DNA of 14,293 bases, taken from contig JAHBMJ010001449.1 of assembly GCA_018398765.1 (NCBI GenBank), positions 1-14,293 on the forward strand. The letters are read 5' to 3'. Position numbers and translations under genes: made by a program. Below, one piece after another: positions 1-9,087 of this stretch (position 1 is the first letter of the stretch; every line of letters begins with the position of its first letter). The DNA comes from Chromera velia (Eukaryota; Sar; Chromeraceae). The notes beneath the pieces are model-generated. The model worked only from the letters and a program-made list of their open reading frames with translations. It searched no databases and was not told where the DNA came from.

Positions 1-890
1 GTAGAAAGTGAAGGGTAGGGGCACATTCAGTCAGACAGTGTGCTCGATGGTAGAAAGCTTATGATAGAAGAGCAAAAGAGAGAGAGAAGGGAAGAAGGCA
101 GGCAGGGAGAGAACACAAGTGGGTTGGTTACTTGGTAGGTCGGTTGGGTGGCCTTTTCCTTCCGTTCATGTGTTCTGTCAGTCAGAAAGAAAAAGAAGTC
201 ATTTAAAAAAAAACGTGTTTTTATGGTTTGACTCTACGAAGCCCTGGCCTTTGAATTGTGACCATTCAACCATCCTTTACATCGACTGATCTATATGGAT
301 GAATCTGTATGGTTTTCTTTTTCATTTTTCAATTCTTTTTTTTTTGTAAAAAAAAAAATGGCCAGCTCCAGGTGAGGCCCTATCTGAAAGCGGTGTAAGC
401 GTTCTCATCGCGCGCACGCGCGTCGATGACAGACGTGCGACAATGGCGCAAAATATAAGAGCAAAGGGTGGCATAGTGTTTGTCTGTGTGCGAGTTAGTG
501 GGTGTCGGCAGGTGTTTGTCTGTAGGTACGTTAAGGCGGTATACGCCCATTTGGTCACAATTCAAGGGCCAGGGCATATATACACATGCATGCACTGTAC
601 GTAAGATTACATGCACGCATGCTCGCAAAAAAATTGCAATTGAGTTAACTGCATGTCTGTATATACAGCCAAAGGGATGCGTCGATTCTTCCGTCGCTCT
701 CTCTGTGATGCACTTGATTACATGGCTAGGCCGGATGAACTCTGCAGAGAGAAGAGAGTGAGGGAGTCTTTGTGCGTCATTGCATTTGTTGCCGAAAGCT
801 TGTCCTGACCTCGGGGTCCGTCTCCTAGTAAATACAGAAAAGAAAACCGCCACAAAGTCAAGAGAGTCTATCCATAGGCTTTAAAGAAAC
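1..890. other. non-coding 5' flank of the first gene
   Basis: I see no supportable gene here. Short open frames on both strands are low in complexity and lack a recognisable domain. The stretch contains purine-rich tracts (about 60-120), a T10 run followed after GT by an A11 run (336-358) that could pair as a hairpin, and scattered TATA-like words such as those near 576 and 660. The promoter and 5' leader of the gene starting at 891 presumably lie within the last few hundred bases, but no element is clear enough to call. An in-frame TAA at 882-884 closes the reading frame just upstream of that gene's start. Confidence 0.6.
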
Positions 891-3800
891 ATGATGCGAT
901 TCGCATCGTTGTCTTTTGCTTTATTCATATCCCTTCCCGCCATTTTTTCATCCCTCGGTCTCTGTCACAGGCAAAGCGACGCCGAGACAGAGAATGATTC
1001 TCTTGCAAGACAGCAGGACCATCAGGCGGCCGTGTACACATCCAGAGGAATTATCCTGCGAAGCGGCCTTAAGAAAAACGCAGAAATCCAAGAAAAAATT
1101 TCCAAAAGAGCGAGCAGTCAAAGAGACCACAGGCCTTCGAAGACAGTACCGATCGAAGAAACAAAAGAAGCCAAAGAGAGACGACAGCGCCTTGCGAAGT
1201 TGCTAAAAGCCAACCAAAAGATAATCGCAGAAGCCGCTGGAGAGAGCTTCAAACCTCTTCCACAGCTCTCTGACACCCAGTTGAATGTGCTGGTGGTCTA
1301 TGAGGAGGCAGTGAAGCACGCAGTCGAACACTTCAAGGGTCTGCCAAAAGAGGGCAAGGCCTACGCCCTCGGCCACTTAGGGTTTGTTCCAGAAAAGCAA
1401 CACTCCAGAGCAGGCAGCCGTGACTTTCTCATTCGTCTCCATCAGGACGTTTTCAAACCTCCCCCAAATGACCCCTTGCTCCAAAAAGGGCGTCAACTGA
1501 TCGCTGCCGAGGGGATTGCCCAGATCATTGTAGATGGGTGCTTGAACGACCCTTTTCTTTCAGAGTGCGATGCAGCGATGAGTTGGAAAAGGGTAGCAAC
1601 AGGAATGTCGTCGGGAACCACCTTTGCCCCACATTATGTACAGTCTGTGCGTTATTCCGTTTTTTTTCTGACGACGGTGCTGCGCGTGTCTTGGGGAAAA
1701 CTTCCGATCACCAGCAAAGACCTTGAGGACCCTCATGGGATGTTGCGTTACTCCCGCACTGCCAGAGCGGCCGAAAGGGCCTGTAAAGACATCGAAGAAG
1801 AGGAGCAATGCTTCCTTGATTATTGGTGGAAAATCCGAAAGGACGTGTTTGGACTTTTGACAACAGAGTTTGCAGATGCGTGTGAAGACAGAGGAGGGCT
1901 GTTTGAAATGGGGAAGGCCGCGATTTCGGCCTGGACGGGTCTCGATTACAGTCCGGACTTGTTCGAGGATGAGGAGGAGGAGGGAGAGGTTGGAAGCTAT
2001 AGAAAAGCGAGAAACGACTTTGTTCGAAAATTTGAATTTGGCTCCTCGTGGGAAGATTCCCCAGGGCCCCTCATGGTCCTAGCGGCAGTTGGGCGTGAGC
2101 ATTCCGGGGTGATGTCGGACTCTGAAGCCGCGCTGATCCGAAAACAGCATGCTGCCAGCCAAAAGATCCTAAGATCCACATGCGAGGGAGAGGAAGAGAG
2201 TGGGCTCCCTGGGTGCAACAGGGTCCTTCAAATGGTTTGTCTGTTCGTTTGTTCGCTCATGAGTTTGTTTGTCGGCTTGATCGGTGCTGAATGTTTGCTT
2301 TGTTTGCTTGCTTTTAAATGTTCATTTTTTTCAAAAGGTGATCGCACAGTCAGAGTATGTGTGCAAGATGATGAGACAAAGTTGTTCAAACAAATTGTAT
2401 CAATCAAATGTGCACATGCAGGGGGGATATCTGAATTCCTACTTGACAACTGTTCCTCACACGCCTGACAGAAGTTTCAAATCGGGAAAATTCTGGGTGA
2501 GTCTGGGGATCGCTCGGCCGACACGTGATATAACTTTGTGTGTGTATGAGTGAGTGTGTATGCGTGTGTGCGTGTCTATGAATACTTCTTTTTTTTTTAC
2601 TTTCTTCTTGCTGTATCCTTCGTAGTCTGTCTCTTGTTTCACCTGTCCCTCCCTTTTCCTTCTTTTTTTGTTGCTGCCTGCATCTTCCACTTGTTCTTCA
2701 TCCCCAACGTGTCTCTCTTAATTCCTGGTTTGGAACTGATGCCCCCTTTTACATTCCTGCATGCAGCTTCAGACTCCTTCCTGGCCTTCCCTGCCGGGGG
2801 CGGTGGCCTCCGGTTTGGAATCAGAAGGTGAGTCCCTCAGAGAGTCAGTCCGTCAGACATCCATCGAACTATCCATCTATCCATGTATCCATCCATCCAT
2901 CCATCCATCTATCCATGTATCCATCCATCCATCCATCTATCCATCCATCCATCCATCCATCCATCTATCCATCCATCCATCCATCCATGTATCCATCCAT
3001 CCATCCATCTATCAATCCATCCATCCATCCATGTATCCATCCATCCATCCATCCATTTATCCTTCCATCAGGTGCTGACCCGATCCGAGTGGAGAGGGTC
3101 TTGGAGATGATAGCGAGAGACGTCTTCCTTCTGATCCTGGACAAAGGCGGCCTCACCTTCACACCCGATTTCTTTTTCTTCTCTGTGTCCCCGGAGATGG
3201 AGAAGGAGAAGCAAAAGGAGATGGAGAAGGAGAAGCAAAAGGAGATGGAGAAGGAGAAACAAAACGGCAGCATACACACCGAGTCCCTCCCTCCAGTTTC
3301 TCTATCTCTTGAGGGTTCGCAGTTCCTCGCACTGCTCAAAGTCCTCGCTGCACTCAAGCAGAGGGACCCAACCTTGGTCACCATACAGACACCTCTGAAC
3401 TTTAGTCGGAACTTCAGAAAAAAGGTCAGATCGACAGATAGATAGATAGATAGATAGATAGACAGATCGATCGACCGACAAACAGAGACAGACAAACACG
3501 TGGACTGACAGACAGAAAAGCTTACAGACAGAAAGAGCGAGACAGACAAAAACGGCAACAGACCGACACATCCAGAAAGACAGACTCGCAAAACCCAGAG
3601 GCGAGAAAAGACCGGCTGGCATACATACATACACATACACACATGTACGCACGCAAATGTGGACGCACGTAAAGGCTGACGCACCAATCGGTCCCTCCCT
3701 CCCTCCGTCCCTTTCTTCTTCCCTTCTCCCCTCATCCCTCCCTCTTTCCTTCCTTTCTCCCTTTTTTTCCTCTTTCCTTCCTCCTTGGTGCTGTGCGTGC

Positions 3801-4179
3801 AGGTCAAATCCAGCAGCAGCATCACCGGACGAAACGACACTGTGTACAGCAAAACAGAAGTGGACCAGGAAAAGAAAAGGCACATCTACCGCGCACTCGT
3901 CAAAACAGTTCCTTCAGTCGTCTGCGGCGAAAATTCTCGGTGAGTTCGCCAACATATACATTCATTCGTTCATTCGTTCGTTCATTCATTCATTCGTTCG
4001 TTCGTCCACGCATTCATTGATTCATTCATTCATTCATTCATTCATTCAGGCAAATCAATCTATCTCTGCATGAAGAAGCAATGGCTGTGTGGGCGGAGCG
4101 AGCTGAGGAGATCTGGGACCGAGGCGGCATGCATGGGGGAAAGGAACAGATAGAGATATTCATTCATTGTCCGTCGTGA
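891..4179 (+). CDS. spliced gene for an unrecognised signal-peptide protein (six-exon model, 727 aa)
   Basis: Exons 891-2234, 2338-2496, 2767-2827, 3072-3424, 3803-3939 and 4050-4179 join in one frame to a TGA at 4177-4179. The introns begin GTTTGT, GTGAGT, GTGAGT, GTCAGA and GTGAGT and all end in AG; their phases 0, 0, 1, 0 and 2 match on both sides. The ATG at 891 is chosen because a TAA lies in frame at 882-884; a second Met follows at once. Residues 3-25 form a hydrophobic signal peptide, so the product probably enters the secretory route or, if the host has a complex plastid, the plastid route. A Lys/Arg-rich segment follows (about 60-110), then a mixed helical region with scattered Cys, an acidic run near 358-366, and three tandem copies of EMEKEKQK/N at about 563-586. 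I recognise no domain and assign no function. The acceptor of exon 3 could also be 6 bases later, and the 3' end is uncertain (see 4537-4717). Confidence 0.75.
2503..2766 (+). repeat. intron 2 with TG-rich and T-rich tracts
   Basis: The intron starts with GTGAGT at 2497 and ends in GCATGCAG at 2766. It carries a TG-rich run with TATG and TGCG interruptions at about 2535-2578, then a poly-T stretch near 2588-2598 and a long pyrimidine-rich body leading to the acceptor. It contains no coding signal. Open frames here come from base composition only. Confidence 0.65.
2871..3068 (+). repeat. (CCAT)n microsatellite in intron 3
   Basis: About 200 bases of CCAT repeats, broken by CTAT, GTAT and TTAT variants, fill most of the intron between the donor GTGAGT at 2828 and the acceptor CAG at 3069-3071. 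A four-base unit is read through in every frame, giving false Ser-Ile-His-Pro proteins on the plus strand and Trp-Met-Asp-Gly proteins on the minus strand. These should not be annotated as genes. Confidence 0.9.
3434..3560 (+). repeat. (GATA)n / (GACA)n tract in intron 4
   Basis: Just after the donor GTCAGA at 3425 the intron holds about seven GATA units, then a drifting GACA/GATC/GACC series that decays into irregular GACAGA repeats up to about 3560. It is strongly purine-biased on the plus strand and has no coding signal. Confidence 0.85.
3692..3786 (+). repeat. long pyrimidine tract at the 3' end of intron 4
   Basis: About 95 bases are almost entirely C and T, in CCCT and CTTT blocks, and end just before the acceptor GTGCAG at 3797-3802. 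Part of it probably serves as the splicing polypyrimidine tract, although it is far longer than splicing needs. Together with the purine-rich 5' half, the intron switches strand asymmetry in the middle. Confidence 0.7.
3961..4048 (+). repeat. (TTCA/TTCG)n microsatellite in intron 5
   Basis: Alternating ATTC and GTTC units fill nearly the whole 110-base intron between the donor GTGAGT at 3940 and the acceptor TTCAG ending at 4049. The last repeat unit itself supplies the acceptor, so the microsatellite and the splice site are one and the same sequence. Confidence 0.85.
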
Positions 4180-4536
4180 TCGTTTCCGCGTGGCTGTAAA
4201 GCTCTTTCTAATTTTATTCCAATGACTCGTCGATCAGCGTACGCCATGTGCTTGATTGGTTCGTGTCAGGTCTGCCTGTGCCGTTCGTTTCCACTCAAAC
4301 AATCGTAACATTCCTGCATAATGAAAACAATTTGCCGGAAGAATTGTTGTTGCGACCTGCCCTGTAATAATTTAAACGCGTCCGGGGCCCATTCGTGGCA
4401 AGAGAAAGAATCTGCAGCCAGATGTTGCCTTAGGAATTCGTCGAGATATGACTGACGTTAATTGTTTCTTTAATTTCCAAATTGGTTAATTCTCTCCCTC
4501 CGGCCTGCTGTGAATTCCATCTGTGCATGTGTGCAG

Positions 4537-4717
4537 ATCCTCCAAGATGCTCTGCAGCTTGGCGTACTCTTTCCTGAAATGCATTCCTGCGCGCTCTGGT
4601 GCAAGCAAGAGTAATAGCTTTGTCGGCAGCATCGCGCGGCTGGTGACGGACAAAGTGAACATCAAAGGGGAGTCAATAGATCAAATTCAAGAATGCAAGG
4701 AACAAGAGACCCACTGA
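4537..4717 (+). other. candidate further exon of the first gene
   Basis: A pyrimidine-rich stretch ending TGTGTGCAG at 4536 looks like the acceptors of introns 2 and 4. After it, a frame runs to a TGA at 4715-4717, with G/C-rich third positions and a mixed, protein-like composition ending CKEQETH. It would join the first gene in phase 2 if exon 6 ended at 4175, using the donor GTGATC at 4176, giving 786 residues. A competing frame from the same acceptor (ILQDALQLGV...) has a GTAATA donor at 4611 and could continue from about 4692 or 4707 through a helical segment to about 4780. The two cannot both be right. The simplest six-exon model uses neither. Confidence 0.35.
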
Positions 4718-5578
4718 TTGATTCATTTTGCTTTGCCGTGTATGAACTCATTCTGAAGCATCTGAAAGGAATGATAGAAGAAGCTCGGGTTGGTCGAAAA
4801 TCAAGAAGGCCTTTTCTGGTTCTCTCTCTCTCTCTTGCCTCTGTCTTCTTTCTTTTTCGTTTCTCTCTTCCTTCTGTCTTTCTCTGGTCATGTACAAAAA
4901 GAGCGATGTCAAAAAGGGAGCGAGCGAGGGAGCGTGGCCAGTGACTGGCCGGACTTTGTGAACAAAGTTTGTCATTTCTTTTCGAATTTGGGGAGCTGAA
5001 TTGATCCATTGATGGATCGATCGAAAGAGCCACGTCAGGTCGGAAGACGCGAAGAGGCTCATGCAAACAATACTTTTCATTCGACAGGCGCGCATCGCCT
5101 GCCTGCATATACTGACTGCCACGATATGAATTTCGATTGCGGAGATGTTCGTCCGACGGTCGATTGATCGAAAACAACAAACACAACGTGCAGTGAAACA
5201 AAGAGAGGGGTGGCAAATTCAGCATGTGCGAGTCTGTCGATCTGCTAATTCGATTAATGGAGGTTGGGTGTTATGGTTTGCCGCCGTTTGTCCCCTGTGT
5301 CCTCTTGGAATCGGGCCCAATTTGAAGGGCCAGATGGTTAAATGTCTGTAGATGGGGCCAACTTTGTACAGTGAAAGCTTTGAGAGATCAGAGTTAGAAT
5401 TGTAGGCACATGTCGGAATGGAATTTTTGCCTGGCCTAATGCAGTGCGCTGGCAGGGAGACTGTTCTTTTTTGAACTGTTGCCTACCGTTGCCTAATGCA
5501 ATTCCTTCTTAGACCGTGTGTGTAACTCTTTCTTTTAGTTTCAATTTTCTTCATATGCATGATCATTTTTTTTGTAAT

Positions 5579-5604
5579 TTTTTTTGTCAAGAATGACAAA
5601 AAAA
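5579..5604. repeat. perfect 11-bp hairpin in AT-rich DNA
   Basis: TTTTTTTGTCA (5579-5589) and TGACAAAAAAA (5594-5604) are exact reverse complements around the 4-base loop AGAA. It has the shape of a T-tailed terminator on either strand. In a eukaryote a T-run is the RNA polymerase III stop, but no RNA gene is visible next to it. Confidence 0.6.
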
Positions 5605-6068
5605 GTAGATTTTTTTAGAAATTTGCTAGCTAAGCTTGCACTGCATAATACTCCCCAAAAAATGCTTAAAAAGTTATACGTAGAGTTATATAGAAAATGT
5701 GCTAAAAAAGTGATAGAAAACTGATAGAAAAGTGATACTAATTGTTTTTATAGAGTTTTGCCACAGTTCTAGCGCTTAGAGTCAGAAACAGTTCATTCAG
5801 AAAAAATGTTATGTTTCAGCATTAAAATATGAACTTTTAAAAGATGTTTTTAAGAGTAATTATTAATTTATTCTGACAGGTGACTTGTTAGACTTGTTAA
5901 CCCAGTAGTTAAACCTGATTCCATCTTCTTTTTGAAACCAACTCTAGGACCAACTTAAAACATCATCAAGTTAGTCCACTCTAGTAGTCTAGTACTAGTA
6001 GTAAGTCAATATTTGAACTGTAGCTTTTCTTTTACTACTCAGTGAGTAGTCTACACGGCTCTAGACTG

Positions 6069-6131
6069 TATAACGGTTATTTATTAAGATTTATAACGGT
6101 TACACTAGGCCGCGAAAGCGTATAGCGGTTA
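6069..6131. promoter_or_regulatory. three TATA(A/G)CGGTTA motifs, Myb-site-like
   Basis: TATAACGGTTA occurs at 6069-6079 and 6092-6102, and TATAGCGGTTA at 6121-6131. The first two contain TAACGG on the plus strand and TAACCG on the minus strand, both of which fit the YAACNG core bound by Myb-type proteins. The third keeps only the minus-strand core. The motif is seen; regulatory use is inference, and no gene start is close by. Confidence 0.3.
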
Positions 6132-7034
6132 CTACTCATTCAAAGAAGCTGCTTTTCAAAATATAATTTAGTAGATGATCCATCATTTCAAACCATCAAG
6201 GGTACTCTTAACACCAGTGTCTACTACTCCCAAGTGTCGTCAGTATCCCTTGGTACCTCTGCCGCAGCAATAGCCCCGGCATGGCAAAGAAACACTCCCT
6301 ACGTGGTTGCTTTCTTCGCTTTTTCTTCCTTCCTATGCAGTGACTTGAAGAGTGAATTTATGACTGTCTATTATTGTCTATCTATAACCTAGCCTCCTCC
6401 TCATCATCCTAATCACTAATCATCATTATTACTATTATTATTAATCATACGCCATCGTCATCAGCTCATGCTGGGCGGCGGGCGCTAGCGTTCAAAGTTA
6501 GGCAGGTCACAACATGTAAGGCAGACTAGAAGGCAGATTGCAAAATGATGGACTCTGACTTGGCAGCTAGCTCAACACATGCAGTCTTGTTCAAACGCTT
6601 CTACTTCTGGCAGGGCGTGCTTGCGCATGATGTTCCAGGACCTTATCTTGAGTGAATTCGCTGACTTGATGGCTGAAAGTGATGCAACAAGGCCGACCTG
6701 TTCTGCGCATCGCATACACAGGAAGCCTAGCGTGAAGCTTCCAGCATTGAGGCCCAGCAACCAACACAATGTCATACAGACATGCAGGGTGGCAACAATG
6801 CCGCAGCATTCGATAAGACATGCTGATCGAGACACCCGCTTGCGTGGAGACAAAGCATCGACCCGTTCCGCCAGAGTGACAAGAAGAAATTAACGATCGA
6901 GACTAATCACTTGCTCCCGAATAGAATTTGTCGGGCTGTTGATACTCACTGGCGTCATGGCGCCCTACCACTGACCCAAAGGTCGATTGATGGAAAGAAA
7001 AGAAGACGTACACGAGCTAGGCCCTTCCCTCCCT

Positions 7035-7192
7035 TGCAACTGCATGCATCGATCTCCACGCTGCATGGCTGCAAGACGTTTACTTTCATACAGAATTATG
7101 CATAAAAGAATTCTGTATGAAAAAGAATTCTGTATGAAAGTAAACGTATGCAACTGCATGCATCGATCTCCACGCTGCATGGCTGCAAGACG
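7035..7192. repeat. 44-bp direct repeats enclosing a nested inverted repeat
   Basis: An identical 44-base sequence lies at 7035-7078 and 7149-7192. Between the copies, 7077-7097 and 7126-7146 are perfect 21-bp reverse complements. The right arm is partly duplicated, as a 17-base unit starting AAGAATTCTGTATG is present at 7107-7123 and again at 7124-7140. The whole 158 bp can fold back on itself. No coding sequence is evident. Exact copies at this length mean a recent event. Confidence 0.9.
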
Positions 7193-7497
7193 ATCGAATC
7201 CTGAGGGAGTCCACCAGACGGCCTATGTCTCCTGCAATTTACAGAAGGGGGATGGCGCTCGGTCTCTTCATTTCTTCTTTGTCTGTGTTTCGCTAAAGGC
7301 TCAGACAGACGTAACAGATCGGTCCAGATTGTTCTCTTTATCCAGGGCTCAATGACAGCAGGGCCAGGGCAGGGCAGGACAGCAGCCTGACCGAAATGAC
7401 TGCATGCTCTCTTTGAATCGGCAGATAGACAAGAAACTAGACAAAAAAAGATGAACGAGAAAAAAAGGAGGGGATGTGGGGACTTAACGAGCGAGAG

Positions 7498-7790
7498 TCA
7501 ATCAAAGAAAGAAAGAAAGAAAGAACGAAAGAACGAAAGAAAGAAAGAACGAAAGAGCCGAAAGAACGAAAGAACGAACGAAAGAACGAAAGAAAGAATC
7601 GGCAAAAGAACGACACGGTCACTCAGACAATGTCGGCAGGAGGGCCGAAACAAACGAACGAACAAACACACGAACAAACAGACAGACACACAAACAAATG
7701 GACAGATAGAAACTTAGACACTCTGATGGATCGATCGATTCGATCTAACGCCTGTCTGTCTGTCTGTCTGACTTTCTGCCTGCCTTCCTG
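7498..7790. repeat. cluster of tetranucleotide microsatellites
   Basis: In order: GAAA/GAAC units (about 7503-7600), ACAAACGA-type and GACA-type units (about 7648-7705), a GATC-rich spot near 7728, and CTGT/CTGC units (about 7752-7790). Apparent Lys/Glu/Arg-rich plus-strand frames and Phe/Ser-rich minus-strand frames here are repeat artefacts. The block lies downstream of the minus-strand gene that ends at 7943. Confidence 0.85.
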
Positions 7791-7908
7791 CACGTTGCTA
7801 GGAACGTCGACTGCAATTCATCAAAGAGCGCGGCCCCCTCGTTCGAGGAGATCGAAAGCTAGATCGACCCCATCTTTCCGTTGCACCCACCCAGCCTTGC
7901 TGTGATAA

Positions 7909-7940
7909 AGAGAAGAGAAGAGAAGAGAACAGAACAGAAG
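7909..7940. repeat. short (AGAGA)n / (ACAGA)n pentanucleotide repeat
   Basis: About six five-base AGAGA and ACAGA units stand just beyond the stop codon of the minus-strand gene, so they fall in its probable 3' untranslated region. Confidence 0.7.
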
Positions 7941-7942
7941 GG

Positions 7943-9087
7943 TCATACTGGAAGGTCAACTTCCTTTTCTCCGTCAACCGGTGCCGTCTCTTCCCCTGCG
8001 AGAGGAGCGAGACGGGAGCAGGTCTCTCTTGGGCTGAGGTTCTCGGGCAGAGTCTCAGTTTGAGTTTGAGGAGCCGGTGTAACTGTAGTGTGGCGAGAAG
8101 TCTTCATCTCCTGTGCAGCAGACTGGGGGTCAGACTGCACTCCATTAGTTTGGACGTTTGGGTGCAGACAGGCCCAAGCAGTCTCCTCTTCAACCACCGG
8201 AGAGGGCGGCAGGGGAAGTGAAGGAGAAGAAGCTGCTGACGAAGGCGGGCCACCGACAGTCGTGGGTGCCCCGCTCCCATTGCTGTGCATGTTGCCGTGC
8301 AGCCCCCCGAGAGCCGAAAGTCTCCTCACGTCGACGATCACCACGTCTCTGCACACACCGGCGAAGGACAGAGAGACACAAAAGATCGATCGATCGATCG
8401 ATCATACAACGGAACACCACTCCCCTGAGTCGCATTTTTATCGATCGCTACCCCTGGTTCCTTCGATCGTTCACGTCTTGCATGCTCTCCCCTTCTCTTT
8501 TTCTTTCCCACCGGCCCCCTCTGTCTGTGAGTGTATCCACCCCCACTTCCACCAGGCAGCTCAGTGACACGCCCAATACCCCGGCGACACATTCATTCCA
8601 TCGGTACATATCCTTTGTTTGGTGCGGTTTCAGACAGCTACCGTGGCCGCACGCTCGCATGCATGAATGGCACATGTGAAGGAGACAAATAATAGACAAC
8701 TCACCGGTCCCGAAAGCACTGCAGCTTCAGACAGCGTCGCCACAAGCTCTCGCACAGGCCCTCGAAGTGGTGGCCTAGTACTGCTTCAAAACCGCACCAG
8801 GCGAACCCACCAAGCAACATGACGGCACCTCCGACGACGATGCAGATCCAATCGATCTGCAAGCCCACCAAGATGATCCCAGGAAAAAGTGTGACAAGGC
8901 AGCCCACAAGGAAGAGCCACGCAGACGTACAACACCACTTTTCGTAACCAGCGTGCTTGCTGTATTCTTCTACTGTCCGTGTCCATACCCGTTGTGGGAC
9001 CTGCAGGGCAGCGCCGAGAAACGAGAAGTTGACGCAAACATCCGGGCAGGCAGGCAGGCAGACAGGCAGGGGCTCACCGCACTGCAT
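7943..9087 (-). CDS. spliced gene for an unrecognised two-pass membrane protein
   Basis: On the minus strand an exon ends at 8705 with donor GTGAGT (8704-8699), and the next exon begins at 8348 after TGTGTGCAG. The 2+1 split codon keeps frame to a TGA at 7945-7943. If translation starts at the ATG at 9087-9085, the protein has 262 residues. Two hydrophobic segments at about 52-75 and 80-101 form a membrane hairpin, followed by a Cys/Arg-rich stretch and, from about 129, a tail rich in Pro, Ser, Thr and acidic residues that is probably disordered. The 5' end is doubtful: 9077-9001 has a GTGAGC donor, CTGCCTGT repeats and a CCCTGCAG acceptor, so it looks like a 77-base intron. In that case an upstream exon, open from about 9200 down to 9078, would join in phase 0 and the true start lies further right. 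The hairpin layout recalls small two-pass eukaryotic membrane proteins, but I cannot name a family. Confidence 0.65.
8384..8403. repeat. (GATC)5, self-complementary
   Basis: Five exact GATC units form a 20-base palindrome inside the intron (8704-8349) of the minus-strand membrane-protein gene. It is another tetranucleotide repeat inside an intron. Confidence 0.9.

Larger units (their letters stand above)
4780..7034. other. long stretch without a supportable gene
   Basis: No frame here carries a domain or a splice chain I can defend. The part around 4815-4890 is CT-rich. From about 5500 to 6470 the DNA is markedly AT-rich with T and A runs. A 104-codon plus-strand frame at 6579-6893 and a 93-codon minus-strand frame over the same bases exclude each other and resemble nothing I know. 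This could be a decayed transposable element or plain intergenic DNA. Confidence 0.5.

Noticed and set aside
2761-3110. Ser-Ile-His-Pro-rich proteins on the plus strand and a Trp-Met-Asp-Gly-rich minus-strand frame
   Set aside because: They are readings of the CCAT microsatellite in intron 3; a four-base unit without stops is open in all frames.
2965-3885. A 306-codon minus-strand frame
   Set aside because: It runs antisense through exons 4 and 5 and the repeat-filled introns of the plus-strand gene, and its composition is that of simple repeats.
4662-5225. A 187-codon minus-strand frame
   Set aside because: Its Arg/Lys/Glu-rich middle comes from a CT-rich tract, no domain is visible and no splice partners were found. 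It also overlaps more protein-like plus-strand sequence.
6572-6893. Overlapping 93- and 104-codon frames on opposite strands
   Set aside because: Neither has a recognisable domain, start context or splice signal that favours it; one may simply mirror the other.
7437-7905. Lys/Glu/Arg-rich and Phe/Ser-rich frames
   Set aside because: They are translations of GAAA/GAAC and related microsatellites.
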